A stretch of DNA of 64,000 nucleotides from Paucibacter sediminis (GCF_030254645.1 NZ_CP116346.1:2979973-3043972), one strand, 5' to 3'; numbered from the stretch's first letter, positions 7,572 to 16,335 are shown. Notes: a model not told the origin generated them from the letters alone. Made by a program: numbers and translations.

Positions 7572-8800
7572 AACGACCAGCTGCTGGCCAGATAGGCCAG
7601 GCGGCGCTGTGGCAGCTGTGCGATCACGCTGGCAGCCGGCCCGCCCCAGCTGCGCAGGCCGGCGTCGATGCGCCAGCGATTGCCGGTCCAGGCCAGCGAG
7701 GCGGTGACGATGCGGCCGCCGTCCTCGGGCGTGTAAAGCAGGTCCAGCGCCGGTTGCCAGGCCTCGTGATCCCAGGCCAGGCGCACAAACACATTGCGGC
7801 GGCGCAGGCTGCTGTTGCCAAAGGCCTGGGCCTGCCAGGCCAGGTTGCCGGCCGCGGCACCCTGCAGCGGCGCCGGCAGCTGGCTGGCGATGGCCCTCAA
7901 GCCCCCGTTGAGGTTCGCCCAGTCGCGCCATTGCGCGGCGCTGAGCGCGTTGCCGTCCCACCAGGCCTCCGCCATCAGGCTGAGGCGGTTTTCGCCGGTC
8001 CAGCTGGCGCCAAGCAGGGCCTGCTGGCGCCGCCCCAGCGCTTCGACCTGCCACGGGGAGGCGGGCAACAGCGCGGCCGTGCCGTTCCGGTTGCGCCAGA
8101 CCTCGTTGCGACGCGCGTAGCGCCAGGAGGCATGCAGCTCGATGCTGTCGCTGGCCACCCAGGCCGCGGCGGCCCCCAGGCTCTCATGGGTGTGCTCGCC
8201 CAGGCGTGCGAAGCCGTGCAGGTCCAGCGCGCCGCGGCGTTGGTAGACGCGCAAGGCCAGCGCCTGCTCGTCGCCGAAATGCGCCTGCTGCCTGGGCTCG
8301 GGGTTGACCCAGACCAGGCTCCAGGCCGTCTCGGCGCTGAAATACTCGGCCTGCAGCAAGGGCCGGCCGCGCGGCATGTTGGAGAGCAGGGTGCGGCGCT
8401 CTTCCTGCGCCACCACGTCGTTGGGCCGGAAGGCGTAGCCCACGTCCCAGGCGACGAGCTTGCGCCCGGCGCTGAATTGCCAGCCCAGGGCCTCGCCGGA
8501 CAGGTAGAGCTCCTGCAGCGCCGCCGTGGAGCGCGGCGGCAGGCCGTCGAGGCGGCTGTGCTGCAGGCTCAGCGCCGCCGTCAGCGGGCCGGCCGAGGCG
8601 CGCAACTCCGCATCCAGCAAGGCGCCGCTGCCGGCTTGCGGGGCGGTGCCCGCCTGCAGCGCGTTCGCCGCGGCCAGCGGGCCTAGCGCGGCCGCACTGC
8701 GCTCCTGCCATTGGCCGCGCAGCTGACCAGTCAGTTCGGCACGCGCGCTGCCGGTCAGCAGGGCCAGCGCGAGCAGGGCGGATGGGATCACGGCCCTCAT
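7568..8800 (-). CDS. Predicted outer-membrane beta-barrel protein of ABC/LolA-like operon
   Basis: 410 residues from the ATG at 8800, with a clear signal peptide (about 1-21, ending SARA). The mature part alternates polar and hydrophobic residues with many aromatic-rich strands (for example WRYARRNEVW, LGASWTGENRLSLMAEAWWDG) and ends in the aromatic SSWSF, the usual C-terminal signal for BAM-mediated insertion. Last gene of a five-gene minus-strand operon; its start overlaps the stop of the LolA-like gene by 4 bases. No family assignment is certain; the context suggests the outer-membrane component of a lipid or lipoprotein transport route. Confidence 0.75.
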   Translation of the reverse strand: MRAVIPSALLALALLTGSARAELTGQLRGQWQERSAAALGPLAAANALQAGTAPQAGSGALLDAELRASAGPLTAALSLQHSRLDGLPPRSTAALQELYLSGEALGWQFSAGRKLVAWDVGYAFRPNDVVAQEERRTLLSNMPRGRPLLQAEYFSAETAWSLVWVNPEPRQQAHFGDEQALALRVYQRRGALDLHGFARLGEHTHESLGAAAAWVASDSIELHASWRYARRNEVWRNRNGTAALLPASPWQVEALGRRQQALLGASWTGENRLSLMAEAWWDGNALSAAQWRDWANLNGGLRAIASQLPAPLQGAAAGNLAWQAQAFGNSSLRRRNVFVRLAWDHEAWQPALDLLYTPEDGGRIVTASLAWTGNRWRIDAGLRSWGGPAASVIAQLPQRRLAYLASSWSF

Positions 8801-9528
8801 TCCAGACTCGGGCTGCGCGCCAGGAACATCGGGTTGAACCAGGCCTCGGGCACCTGCCGTGGCTTGCGTGCCAGGTAGCGCACATGGGTCAGCTTCTTGT
8901 TGCTGAGCGCATCCTGCAAGGCCATCTCCAGCACCATGGACTGGGCCTTGTCCAGCACGAAGCTCGCTTGCTTGGCGAGCTTCTCCGACTGCACATACAG
9001 CTCGGCCCGGAGCGGCTCGTGGCGCTGCTTGCCTACCCACAGCTCGATGCGCTGGTAGCTCACGCTCTTGCGCCTGGCCTTCAGGCTCAGGTGCAGGCAG
9101 GCGGCCTCGCCGCAACGCTCTTCGCCCAGCAGCTCGCCTTCGTAGTCCTCGGCCCAGGAGAGCGTGGCGATGTCGCCGGTGGAGGCGTCGCCCAGCAGCT
9201 TCTGCGTCGGCGTGATGCGCATGGGGCGCTGGCTGCCTGGCATCAGCAGCCAGAAGTCGTCGCCCAGCATCAGCACCTTCTGGCCCTTCTCGGCGGGGCT
9301 TTGCATCAGCACCAGCGAGCGGTGGCCGGGCTGGCTCAGCACCGTGTAGCGGCGCTCCTTCTCGATGCTGCCGTCGGCGTTCAACACCTCCACCTGGGTG
9401 TCGATCTGCTGCTGATCGGCGCCCGCGCGGTAGCGGTCGGCATCGCGCAGCAGCGCAGCCACATCGGCGGCCTGGGCTGTGCCAAGGCCCAGCGCAAGCG
9501 TCAGCAAAACTATGGTCTTTATCTTCAT
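8797..9528 (-). CDS. Outer-membrane lipoprotein-sorting protein (LolA/LppX-like fold)
   Basis: 243 residues, signal peptide MKIKTIVLLTLALGLGTAQA cleaved before ADVAAL. The mature sequence, with SLVLMQSPAEKGQKVLMLGDD, FWLLMPGSQRPMRITPTQ and a WAEDYEGELLG-type block, is the family annotated as outer membrane lipoprotein-sorting protein, a periplasmic half-barrel able to hold acyl chains. A Cys pair in EERCGEAACLHL may form a disulphide. The ATG at 9528 was preferred over upstream starts because it opens the signal peptide. Lies between the permease (10 bases upstream) and the beta-barrel gene (4-base overlap). Confidence 0.85.
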   Translation of the reverse strand: MKIKTIVLLTLALGLGTAQAADVAALLRDADRYRAGADQQQIDTQVEVLNADGSIEKERRYTVLSQPGHRSLVLMQSPAEKGQKVLMLGDDFWLLMPGSQRPMRITPTQKLLGDASTGDIATLSWAEDYEGELLGEERCGEAACLHLSLKARRKSVSYQRIELWVGKQRHEPLRAELYVQSEKLAKQASFVLDKAQSMVLEMALQDALSNKKLTHVRYLARKPRQVPEAWFNPMFLARSPSLE

Positions 9529-9538
9529 GGCCAATCCT

Positions 9539-10747
9539 TCAGGTATGGGCGAGGGCGTCGACGATGGGCTTGGCCACGGTCTTGCGGGCCACCGCGGCGG
9601 AGGCAAGCATGGCCAGGGTTAGCATCGCCAGCAGGGTGGCGGCATAGAGGCCCGCATCGATCGCCACCTGCAGCGGGTAGCCGCGCGAGTAGCCGGGGGG
9701 CGGCGGCATTTCCACCGGCAGCACATAGAGCAGCAGGCTCAAGCCCAGCGCCAGCAGGGCCCCCAGCAAGGCGCCGCCGCCGCCCAGCAGCATGCCCTCC
9801 AGCGCCAGGCTTTGCAGCAGCTGCGAGGGCAGGGTGCCGAGCGCGCGCAGGGTGCCGATCTCGCGGGTGCGTTCGATGATGGCCATGGCCATCGCGTTGC
9901 TGACCACGAACACCACGATCACGCCGATGATGACGCCCAGCGCGCCGAAGATGCGGTTGTAGAGCTGCTTCACGCTGCGGTAGAAGCTGGCCTGTTGCTC
10001 CCAGGTGCGTACTTCCAGCTGCGGCGCCAGCGCCTGCATGCGTGCCTGCGCGGCCGGCGTGCTTTCCATGCGATCGAGGAACACGCCCAGCGAGGAGACG
10101 CGCTGCGTCGCCAGCAGAGCCTGGGCGCTCGCCAGGTCCAGATAGAGCGAGCGCTTGTCCATCTCGGCGATGCCGGTGGAGAAGATGCCCACCACCTGCA
10201 CATCGATCGCGTTCAGCGCGCCCTCGGTGGTGCTGGCCAGCAGCGTGAGCGCATCACCGGGCTTGGCCTTGAGGCTGCGCGCCAAGCCCTCGCCCAGCAT
10301 CACCGCGCGCTGCTGGGTCGAGCTCAGCACCTGGCCGGCCCGGATCTGCAGGAACGGGCCCTTGATGGCGAACTCGGCGTCGGCGTCGATGCCGGCCGCC
10401 ATCATCACGGTGGACTTCTCGCCGTTGGAGATCAGGCCGCTGAACTCGACGCGTGGCAGCACCTGGCGCACCTGCTCGTCGGCCAGCATCCGCGTGCGCA
10501 GCCGCTGCCAGTCGTCCAGGCCGTATTGCAGCGGGGTGTCCTCGTCCTTGTTGAACTGCGCCGGGCTGGCCACGACAAGATGGCCGGTGCCGCGCGCCGC
10601 CGCCTGGGCCAGGCTCTGGTAGGTGAAGATGGCAAAGCCGCCCGCCAGCAGGATGGCGGCCGTGCCCAGTGCGGCAATGCCCAAGGTGACGAGCGAACGC
10701 CGGCGGTTGCGCAGGCTGTTGAGCCAGGCGAATTTGAGCCACTTCAT
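9539..10747 (-). CDS. ABC transporter permease, FtsX/MacB/LolCE type
   Basis: 402 residues. One transmembrane helix near the N-terminus (about 20-45), a periplasmic MacB-like domain of about 220 residues, then three C-terminal helices forming the FtsX domain (starting around VIIGVIVVFVVSNAMAM, with the conserved ERTREIGTLRALG loop). This type VII topology works as a mechanotransmission machine that moves lipoproteins or other substrates in the periplasm rather than across the inner membrane. Overlaps the ATPase gene by 4 bases, so the two are a transporter pair. Confidence 0.9.
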   Translation of the reverse strand: MKWLKFAWLNSLRNRRRSLVTLGIAALGTAAILLAGGFAIFTYQSLAQAAARGTGHLVVASPAQFNKDEDTPLQYGLDDWQRLRTRMLADEQVRQVLPRVEFSGLISNGEKSTVMMAAGIDADAEFAIKGPFLQIRAGQVLSSTQQRAVMLGEGLARSLKAKPGDALTLLASTTEGALNAIDVQVVGIFSTGIAEMDKRSLYLDLASAQALLATQRVSSLGVFLDRMESTPAAQARMQALAPQLEVRTWEQQASFYRSVKQLYNRIFGALGVIIGVIVVFVVSNAMAMAIIERTREIGTLRALGTLPSQLLQSLALEGMLLGGGGALLGALLALGLSLLLYVLPVEMPPPPGYSRGYPLQVAIDAGLYAATLLAMLTLAMLASAAVARKTVAKPIVDALAHT

Positions 10748-11439
10748 TGCAGGGTCTCCGTGGTCTTGCCGTCCAGCAGCGCCACCACGCGGTCGCAGCG
10801 GCGCGTCAGGCGGGCGTCGTGGGTGGCGATGATGAAGCTGGTGCCCTGGCCATGGGCCAGCTCGCGCATCAGGTCCACCATCGTCTCGGCGGTGTGTGAA
10901 TCGAGGCTGGCGGTGGGCTCGTCGGCGATCACCAGCGCGGGCCGCTTCACCAGCGCACGCGCGATCGCCACGCGCTGGCGCTGGCCACCCGAGAGCGCGT
11001 CCGGCCGGTGCGCCGCATGCTCGTGCAGGCCCACCGCGCGCAGCGCCTCGGCCACCCGCGTGGCGCGCTCGCCGGCCGCCACGCCGGCGAGAAAGAGCGG
11101 GTAGTCGACGTTCTCCGCCACCGTCATCACCGGCACAAGGTTGAAGCTCTGGAACACGAAGCCGATGGCATCGCGGCGCAGCAGCGTGGCGGCGCGCTCG
11201 GCGCGCGCATCCACGGCGTGGCCGCGCAGCAAGACCTGGCCCTCATCGGGGCTGTCGATCAGGCCGCAGAGATTCAGCAAGGTGCTCTTGCCGCTGCCCG
11301 ACGGGCCGGTGAGGGCCAGCAACTCGCCCGCCGGCACATCCAGGTCCACGCCCTGCAGGGCCGGAATCACATGCTCGCCGAGGCGGTAGGTCTTGCGCAC
11401 GCCGCGCAAGCTCATGATGGGATCGCGGGTGGCGCTCAT
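10744..11439 (-). CDS. ABC transporter ATP-binding protein, LolD/MacB type
   Basis: 231 residues with all ATPase motifs: Walker A GPSGSGKST (near residue 40), signature [15 protein letters not shown], Walker B LVIADEPTASLD and the H-loop His in IIATHDARL. Length and sequence match the LolD/FtsE/MacB class that pairs with FtsX-type permeases. Overlaps its neighbours on both sides by 4 bases. LolD itself usually sits with lolC/lolE, which are absent here, so this is a paralogous system. Confidence 0.92.
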   Translation of the reverse strand: MSATRDPIMSLRGVRKTYRLGEHVIPALQGVDLDVPAGELLALTGPSGSGKSTLLNLCGLIDSPDEGQVLLRGHAVDARAERAATLLRRDAIGFVFQSFNLVPVMTVAENVDYPLFLAGVAAGERATRVAEALRAVGLHEHAAHRPDALSGGQRQRVAIARALVKRPALVIADEPTASLDSHTAETMVDLMRELAHGQGTSFIIATHDARLTRRCDRVVALLDGKTTETLQ

Positions 11440-12005
11440 GGCTGCGCCGCCTTCGGCTCGGCGCCGGCCTGCTTGGCCGCACGCGCCCGCACCGCCGCCT
11501 GGAAGCCCGCCGGGCTGCTGGCGAACAGCGGGTCCTTGAGGATCTCCTGCAGCAGCAGGCTGCCGCGCGCGCCGCGGTTGAACATGCCGGGCAGCCCCAG
11601 AAAGGTGTTGGCGGCGACGAAGCGCGTCTCCAGGCTCACCGGCGTGCCGCGCACGCGCTGCTGCTCATGTTCCTTGCCGAGCAGGGCCAGGCCCTTGTCG
11701 ATCTGCGCCAGCCCATCCTCCGCATAGCTCATCTTCTTCCAGGGCAGCAGGGTGGTGGTGGCGCGCAGCGAGGTGGCCGCGCCGGCATAGGCGCGCAGCA
11801 GCGGATGCGCGGGCTCGGCCTTGGAGAGCGTGGTGAAGCGCTCCGCCGATGCCTCGATCAGCTCGCTGTGGCCTTGGGTGGCCTGGTTGAATTGCTGGAA
11901 GGCCTCCTGGAACTCGGTCTCGCTCAAGGCGCGGGCCGGCCCATGCAGCAGGGCGAGCGTGGCGGCGAGGCTCAGCAGGGTGGTGATGGCTGGGTTGGGT
12001 CTCAT
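11436..12005 (-). CDS. Secreted helical protein, first gene of the ABC/LolA-like operon
   Basis: 189 residues; signal peptide about 1-26 (LLSLAATLALLHGPARA). The mature protein is predicted mostly helical, with one recognisable block around PLLRAYAGAATSLRATT and ending in an Ala/Lys-rich tail. No family recognised. Its stop overlaps the ATPase start by 4 bases, so it is translationally coupled to the transporter and is likely its periplasmic accessory. It is the first gene of the operon. Confidence 0.7.
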   Translation of the reverse strand: MRPNPAITTLLSLAATLALLHGPARALSETEFQEAFQQFNQATQGHSELIEASAERFTTLSKAEPAHPLLRAYAGAATSLRATTTLLPWKKMSYAEDGLAQIDKGLALLGKEHEQQRVRGTPVSLETRFVAANTFLGLPGMFNRGARGSLLLQEILKDPLFASSPAGFQAAVRARAAKQAGAEPKAAQP

Positions 12006-12117
12006 GATGGCTGGTGGCTGAGTGAAAGTGCGCTCAGCCTAGGCAGCCAGGCCCGGGCGCCCCAGCGCGATGCGACCGGACCAAGCCGCGCGGCGCGAAG
12101 CGACGGTTTTGCGGCGC

Positions 12118-12148
12118 CAAAGAAAAGACCCGCCACCAGGGCGGGTCT
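12118..12148 (-). terminator. Rho-independent terminator of the small Ala-rich gene
   Basis: Read on the minus strand: 9-bp perfect stem AGACCCGCC / GGCGGGTCT (12140-12148 and 12126-12134), 5-base loop, followed by TTTTCTTT (12118-12125). Located 23 bases past the stop of the gene ending at 12171. The clearest intrinsic terminator in the window. Confidence 0.85.
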
Positions 12149-12170
12149 CGCAAACGGGGGGCGAGTGGTC

Positions 12171-12449
12171 TTACTTCTTGGGCGCTTCGGTCTTGGCCGG
12201 CTCGGCCTTCACCGCGGGCTTGGCGGCGCTGGCTGCATGTGCTGCCTTGGCCTCGGCCTTGGCAGCGGAAGCGGCCGGGGTTGCGGGTGTGGCGGCGGTC
12301 GCTGGCGTGGCCGGCGTGGCGGCGGTTGCCGTGGCGGTGGCCGCCGGTGCCGGCATCTTGGCGGGGGCTGCGGCCGGGGCCGGCGTCTGGGCTTGGGCGA
12401 CAGCGGCGCAAACAGTCAGCAGGCCGGCGATCAGGGTGGTCTTGTTCAT
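12171..12449 (-). CDS. Small secreted Ala/Pro/Thr-rich protein
   Basis: 92 residues from the ATG at 12449; signal peptide MNKTTLIAGLLTVCAAVAQA. The mature part is low complexity: a PAPAAAPAK start, a run of ATPATPA units, then Ala/Lys repeats (AAKAEAKAAHAASAAKPAVKAEP). The organisation matches the next gene upstream and suggests a duplicated pair. A strong intrinsic terminator follows. Function unknown; see the neighbouring Asr-like gene. Confidence 0.75.
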   Translation of the reverse strand: MNKTTLIAGLLTVCAAVAQAQTPAPAAAPAKMPAPAATATATAATPATPATAATPATPAASAAKAEAKAAHAASAAKPAVKAEPAKTEAPKK

Positions 12450-12513
12450 GGTGTGTTCTCTTTCCGTCTGGTTCAGGATGTCAACAGGGCTTGAAGTCCG
12501 GGCGCGGCCCAGC

Positions 12514-12846
12514 TCAGGAGTTCTTGGCCGGCGCGTCTGCCTTGACGGCATCGGCCGCGGCTGGCTTTGCCGCGTGCTTCTTCGCATGCTTCTTGGCGTG
12601 CACGGCGGGCTTGGCGGCTTCGGCGGTGGTCGCAGCGGCGGTCTTCAACTCGGCCTTCAACTCGGTTTTGGCCTCGGCCTTCACCGCGGCGGGTGCCGTG
12701 GTGGCGGCGGGAGCCGCGGTCGTGGCCGCCGTCGCGGGCGTTGTGGTCGGCGCAGGAGTTGCCGTGGCTCCGGGGTTTTGCGCCATCGCCAGGCCGGTGG
12801 ACAGGGCCAGCAGAGCAGGGATCAGGGCGGTCTTCAGAGCATTCAT
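12514..12846 (-). CDS. Asr-like (acid-shock) small secreted protein
   Basis: 110 residues; signal peptide about 1-22 (ends LAMAQ). Thr/Ala/Pro-rich first half, then Lys/Ala/His-rich AVHAKKHAKKHAAKPAAAD near residues 80-100. The AKKHAKKH...AKPAA stretch closely resembles the C-terminal repeats of E. coli acid-shock protein Asr, a small periplasmic basic protein induced at low pH. The similarity is in low-complexity sequence, so homology is not proven. Paired with a similar gene 64 bases downstream. Start at ATG 12846 opens the signal peptide. Confidence 0.65.
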   Translation of the reverse strand: MNALKTALIPALLALSTGLAMAQNPGATATPAPTTTPATAATTAAPAATTAPAAVKAEAKTELKAELKTAAATTAEAAKPAVHAKKHAKKHAAKPAAADAVKADAPAKNS

Positions 12847-13032
12847 TTGGATCACTCCAGGGTTGTTGAACTTGCCACTCCACAACGAGGCCCTGACCCC
12901 GGCAGTTGACGTTAACCCTAGGCGTTGCAAAGCGTTACACCGCACACCCATCGCACGGTCCGCCTGGGGTCAGGTCTTGCCTGGCACGCCGATGAGGCAA
13001 GATGGCGCATCGTTCCATCCACCAGCAGTGCC

Positions 13033-14658
13033 ATGAGCTCACACTTCAATTGGTCCGCCGGCTATCCCAGTCAGCGCAGCCCGCTGTTCGCGCGCAACGT
13101 GGTCTCCACCTCGCATCCGCTCGCCGCGCAGGCCGGTCTGCGCATGCTGGCCCAGGGGGGCAACGCGGTGGACGCGGCGATCGCGACCGCCGCCTGCATG
13201 ACCCTGGTGGAGCCCTGCAGCAATGGCCTGGGCTCGGATGCCTTCTGCATCCTCTGGGATGGCAAGGAGCTGCACGGCCTGAACGCCTCGGGCACGGCGC
13301 CGGCGGCATGGACGCCCGAGTACTTCTTCAAGACCTATGGCGCCGATGCCAAGGTGCCGCCCAAACGCGGCTGGGGCGGCGTGACGGTGCCCGGCGCGGT
13401 GGCAGGCTGGGTGGCCTTGAGCGAGCGCTTTGGCAAGCTGCCCTTCGCCGACCTGATGGCACCGGCGATCGAGATTGCCGAGCGCGGCTATGCCGTGCCG
13501 GTGATCGTGCAGAGCAAATGGGCGATGGCCGCGGCCGTCGACGAGCTCACCCGTCAGCCCGGTTTTGCCCAGGCCTTTCTGCCACGCGGGCGCGCGCCCG
13601 CGGTGGGTGAGCTGTTCAAGTTCCCGGACGCGGCGCGCACGCTGCGCCTGATTGCGGCGAGCAAGGGCGAGGCCTTCTATCGCGGCGAGGTGGCGGCCGC
13701 CGTGGAAGCCTTTGCCAACGAGACCGGCGGCGCGATGACGGCGGCCGACTTCGCGGCCTACCGGCCCGAGTGGGTCAAGCCAATCTCGCAGGACTATGCC
13801 GGCCACACCCTGCACGAGATCCCGCCGAATGGCCAGGGCATCGCGGCGCTGATCGCGCTGGGCATCCTCAAGCACCTGGACCTGCCAGCGCATGCGGTGG
13901 ACGGCGTGGCCTCGCAGCATCTGCAGATCGAGGCCATGAAGCTGGCCTTCGCCGATGTCTATCGCTATGTGGCCGATGCCAGCGCGATGCGGGTGACGGT
14001 GGAACAGCTGCTGGACCCCGGCTATCTTGCCGCGCGCGCCAAGCTCGTGCGCATGGACTTGGCGCAGGACTTCAAGGCCGGCAACCCGGTCAAGGGCGGC
14101 ACCATCTACCTCACCGCCGCGGACGAGAGCGGCATGATGGTCAGCTTCATCCAGAGCAATTACATGGGCTTCGGCTCGGGCCTGGTCGTGCCCAGCTACG
14201 GGCTCTCGCTGCAGAACCGCGGCCATTGCTTCACGCTGGAGACGGGCCACGCGAACGTGGTGGCGCCCGGCAAGCGCCCCTTCCACACCATCATCCCCGC
14301 CTTCCTGACCAAGGACGGCCAGCCGGTGATGAGCTACGGCGTGATGGGCGGCAATATGCAGCCGCAAGGCCATATGCAGACCCTGGTGCGCATGCTGGAC
14401 TATGGCCAGCAACCGCAGGCCGCCTGCGATGCGCCGCGCTGGCGCTTCAACGAGGGCCTGTCCATCAACGTCGAGCCGCACATGCCGCCGGTCACCATCG
14501 AGGGCCTGCGCGCGCTGGGCCACCAGATCGGCGACATCCACGACAGCTACCAGGACTTCGGCGCCGGCCAGTTCATCTGGCGCCTGGGTGATCCGGGCGT
14601 GGAGGGCTATGTGGCCGCCAGCGACCCGCGCCGGGATGGCGCCGCGGTGGGCTATTGA
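13033..14658 (+). CDS. Gamma-glutamyltransferase family protein (no signal peptide)
   Basis: 541-residue Ntn-hydrolase that would self-cleave and use the new N-terminal Thr as nucleophile. Thr357 in KGGTIYLTAAD aligns with the catalytic Thr of E. coli Ggt, and GGNAVDAAIATAACMTLVEP near residue 42 is the family signature of the large subunit. Start at 13033 (MSSHFNWSAGYPS) because the protein then begins as the family does; an earlier in-frame start adds unrelated sequence. No export signal is present, unlike periplasmic Ggt, so a cytoplasmic role in gamma-glutamyl compound or oxamate-like hydrolysis is likely. Stands alone. Confidence 0.88.
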   Translation: MSSHFNWSAGYPSQRSPLFARNVVSTSHPLAAQAGLRMLAQGGNAVDAAIATAACMTLVEPCSNGLGSDAFCILWDGKELHGLNASGTAPAAWTPEYFFKTYGADAKVPPKRGWGGVTVPGAVAGWVALSERFGKLPFADLMAPAIEIAERGYAVPVIVQSKWAMAAAVDELTRQPGFAQAFLPRGRAPAVGELFKFPDAARTLRLIAASKGEAFYRGEVAAAVEAFANETGGAMTAADFAAYRPEWVKPISQDYAGHTLHEIPPNGQGIAALIALGILKHLDLPAHAVDGVASQHLQIEAMKLAFADVYRYVADASAMRVTVEQLLDPGYLAARAKLVRMDLAQDFKAGNPVKGGTIYLTAADESGMMVSFIQSNYMGFGSGLVVPSYGLSLQNRGHCFTLETGHANVVAPGKRPFHTIIPAFLTKDGQPVMSYGVMGGNMQPQGHMQTLVRMLDYGQQPQAACDAPRWRFNEGLSINVEPHMPPVTIEGLRALGHQIGDIHDSYQDFGAGQFIWRLGDPGVEGYVAASDPRRDGAAVGY

Positions 14659-14973
14659 GCGCGCACGCCCAGCGCACCGCCCATACTTCTGGGACTTGCT
14701 GGGCGTCAAGCCGCGCTGCTACCATGCTCCGCAATCCCCTGCACTGAAACCCATGACCAAGCTGCTGGACCGCACCCGAACGCGCACACCCCGTGCCGGC
14801 GGCGTGCGCGCGCGCCGGTCTGGGCACTCGCCCGCGCCGCATTGATAGCAACAACGCGCGCCGCGTGGCCCGCCGGCTCCTGACGCCGGCTTCGCGTTTT
14901 CCGTACTTATGCCCGCTGCGCGGGCCCGGCGTAGCGCTCACAAGGCGCGGCGCCTGCTGTTGGAGTGATTCCC
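14659..14973 (+). other. Structured leader region before the MFS gene
   Basis: 315 bases between the gamma-glutamyltransferase and MFS genes. It contains a possible 30-codon leader peptide (14753-14845) and two perfect GC hairpins: GCCGGC (14872-14877) / GCCGGC (14885-14890) with a 7-base loop, and GCCCGC (14911-14916) / GCGGGC (14920-14925) with loop TGC. The MFS Shine-Dalgarno GGAG (14962-14965) follows. The arrangement looks like an attenuator or riboswitch, but it could not be assigned to a known class by eye. Confidence 0.45.
14753..14845 (+). CDS. Possible Arg-rich leader peptide
   Basis: 30 codons starting MTKLLDRTRTRTPR and ending in SPAPH, with seven Arg, three of them in an RTRTR run. 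No recognisable Shine-Dalgarno. Positioned ahead of two hairpins and the MFS gene, where translation-dependent attenuation is plausible. Very short and GC-rich, so it may be chance. Confidence 0.3.
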   Translation: MTKLLDRTRTRTPRAGGVRARRSGHSPAPH

Positions 14974-16335
14974 ATGCAAACCCAGGCCATCTCCTGGTTT
15001 GACCGGCTCAGACTTGCGCTCACCCTGCCACCCGGGGATCTGCTGCGCGACATGGTCTACCGCCGGCTCTGGACTTCGATACTGATCAGCTCGCTGGGCG
15101 GGCAGATCACCATGCTGGCCCTGCCGCTCACCGCGGCGGTGCTGCTGCATGCCAGCCCCACGCAGATGGGCCTGCTCACCGCCATGGAGATCGTGCCCTT
15201 CGTGCTGTTCTCGCTGCCCGGCGGCGTGTGGCTGGACCGCGTGCGCAAGCTGCCGGTCTATGTGGTGGGCGAGTCCATCCTCGCGGTGGCGGTGGCCACC
15301 GTGCCGCTGGCCGCCTGGATGGGCTGGCTGTCGATGACCTGGCTGTATGCGGTGGGTCTGGTGCTGGGCACGGTCTACACCCTGGCCGGCAGCGCGGCGC
15401 AGATCGTGCTGACCCAGGTGGTCTCGCGCGACCGCCTGGTGGAGGCGCATGCCAAGAACTCGCTCGCCTCATCGGGCGCCGAGGTGGCCGGGCCCGGCAT
15501 TGCCGGCCTGCTGATCAAGCTGCTGGGCGCGCCCATGGCGCTGGCGGCCGATGCGGTGCTGGTGCTGGTCTCGGCCACCATCCTGCGCGGCATCAAGGTG
15601 CAGGAAGAGGTGCACAAGACCAGCGGCGCGGATTTCTGGCGCGACCTCAAGGCTGGCGTGGCCTTTGTGCGCAACAGGCGCCTGCTCATCAGCCTGGCTT
15701 GCACGGTGGGTGGCTGGCAGCTTTTCAACAACGCCGCCCAGGTGGTGCAGATCCTGTTCGCCACCCGCGTGCTGGGGCTGTCGGCCCAGACCGTGGGCCT
15801 GAGCTATGTGGCACTGGGCGTGGGCACGGTGCTCACCAGCATATTCGGCCATCGCATCTCCAAGGCGATGGGGCCGGGCCCCTGCCTGATCCTGGGCCTG
15901 GCGGTGTGCGGCCTGGGCTGGCTGACGCTGGGGCTGGCGCCGGCCAATGAGCTGGGCATCGCGGCCTTTGCCTTCATGCTGTTTGCCTTTGGCGTCGGCG
16001 CGGTGCTGATCTTCATCAACTTCCTTTCGCTGCGCCAGGCGGTCACGCCCGGGCCGATGCTGGGCCGCATGACCAGCACGATGCGCTGGTTGATCCTGAT
16101 CCCTGCCGGCCCCGGCGCCCTGATCGGCGGCTGGCTGGGCGAGTATGTGGACCTGCGCGCCGCGCTCTTGTTTGCCGGCCTGGGCGCGCTGGCGGTGGCT
16201 GCGGTGGCGCTGCGCGTGCCCGCCATCCGCGAGGTGCGCGAGCTGCCTAGCATCGATAGCGGCGAGCCTGAGCCCGCGCTGGGCGCCGAGGCCCAGCCGG
16301 GCCGCATCGACCCCGACTGGGCCCCCAGCAAGTGA
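14974..16335 (+). CDS. MFS transporter, EntS-like exporter family
   Basis: 453 residues, about 12 transmembrane helices. The loop after helix 2 carries GGVWLDRVRKLPVYVVGE, the MFS motif A region, and the sequence resembles the enterobactin-exporter (MFS_3) subfamily. ATG at 14974 chosen because Shine-Dalgarno GGAG (14962-14965) is 8 bases before it; the in-frame GTG at 14965 is too close. Substrate unknown. It is 28 bases upstream of the acetyltransferase gene; the two may form an operon that modifies and exports a small molecule. Confidence 0.85.
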   Translation: MQTQAISWFDRLRLALTLPPGDLLRDMVYRRLWTSILISSLGGQITMLALPLTAAVLLHASPTQMGLLTAMEIVPFVLFSLPGGVWLDRVRKLPVYVVGESILAVAVATVPLAAWMGWLSMTWLYAVGLVLGTVYTLAGSAAQIVLTQVVSRDRLVEAHAKNSLASSGAEVAGPGIAGLLIKLLGAPMALAADAVLVLVSATILRGIKVQEEVHKTSGADFWRDLKAGVAFVRNRRLLISLACTVGGWQLFNNAAQVVQILFATRVLGLSAQTVGLSYVALGVGTVLTSIFGHRISKAMGPGPCLILGLAVCGLGWLTLGLAPANELGIAAFAFMLFAFGVGAVLIFINFLSLRQAVTPGPMLGRMTSTMRWLILIPAGPGALIGGWLGEYVDLRAALLFAGLGALAVAAVALRVPAIREVRELPSIDSGEPEPALGAEAQPGRIDPDWAPSK

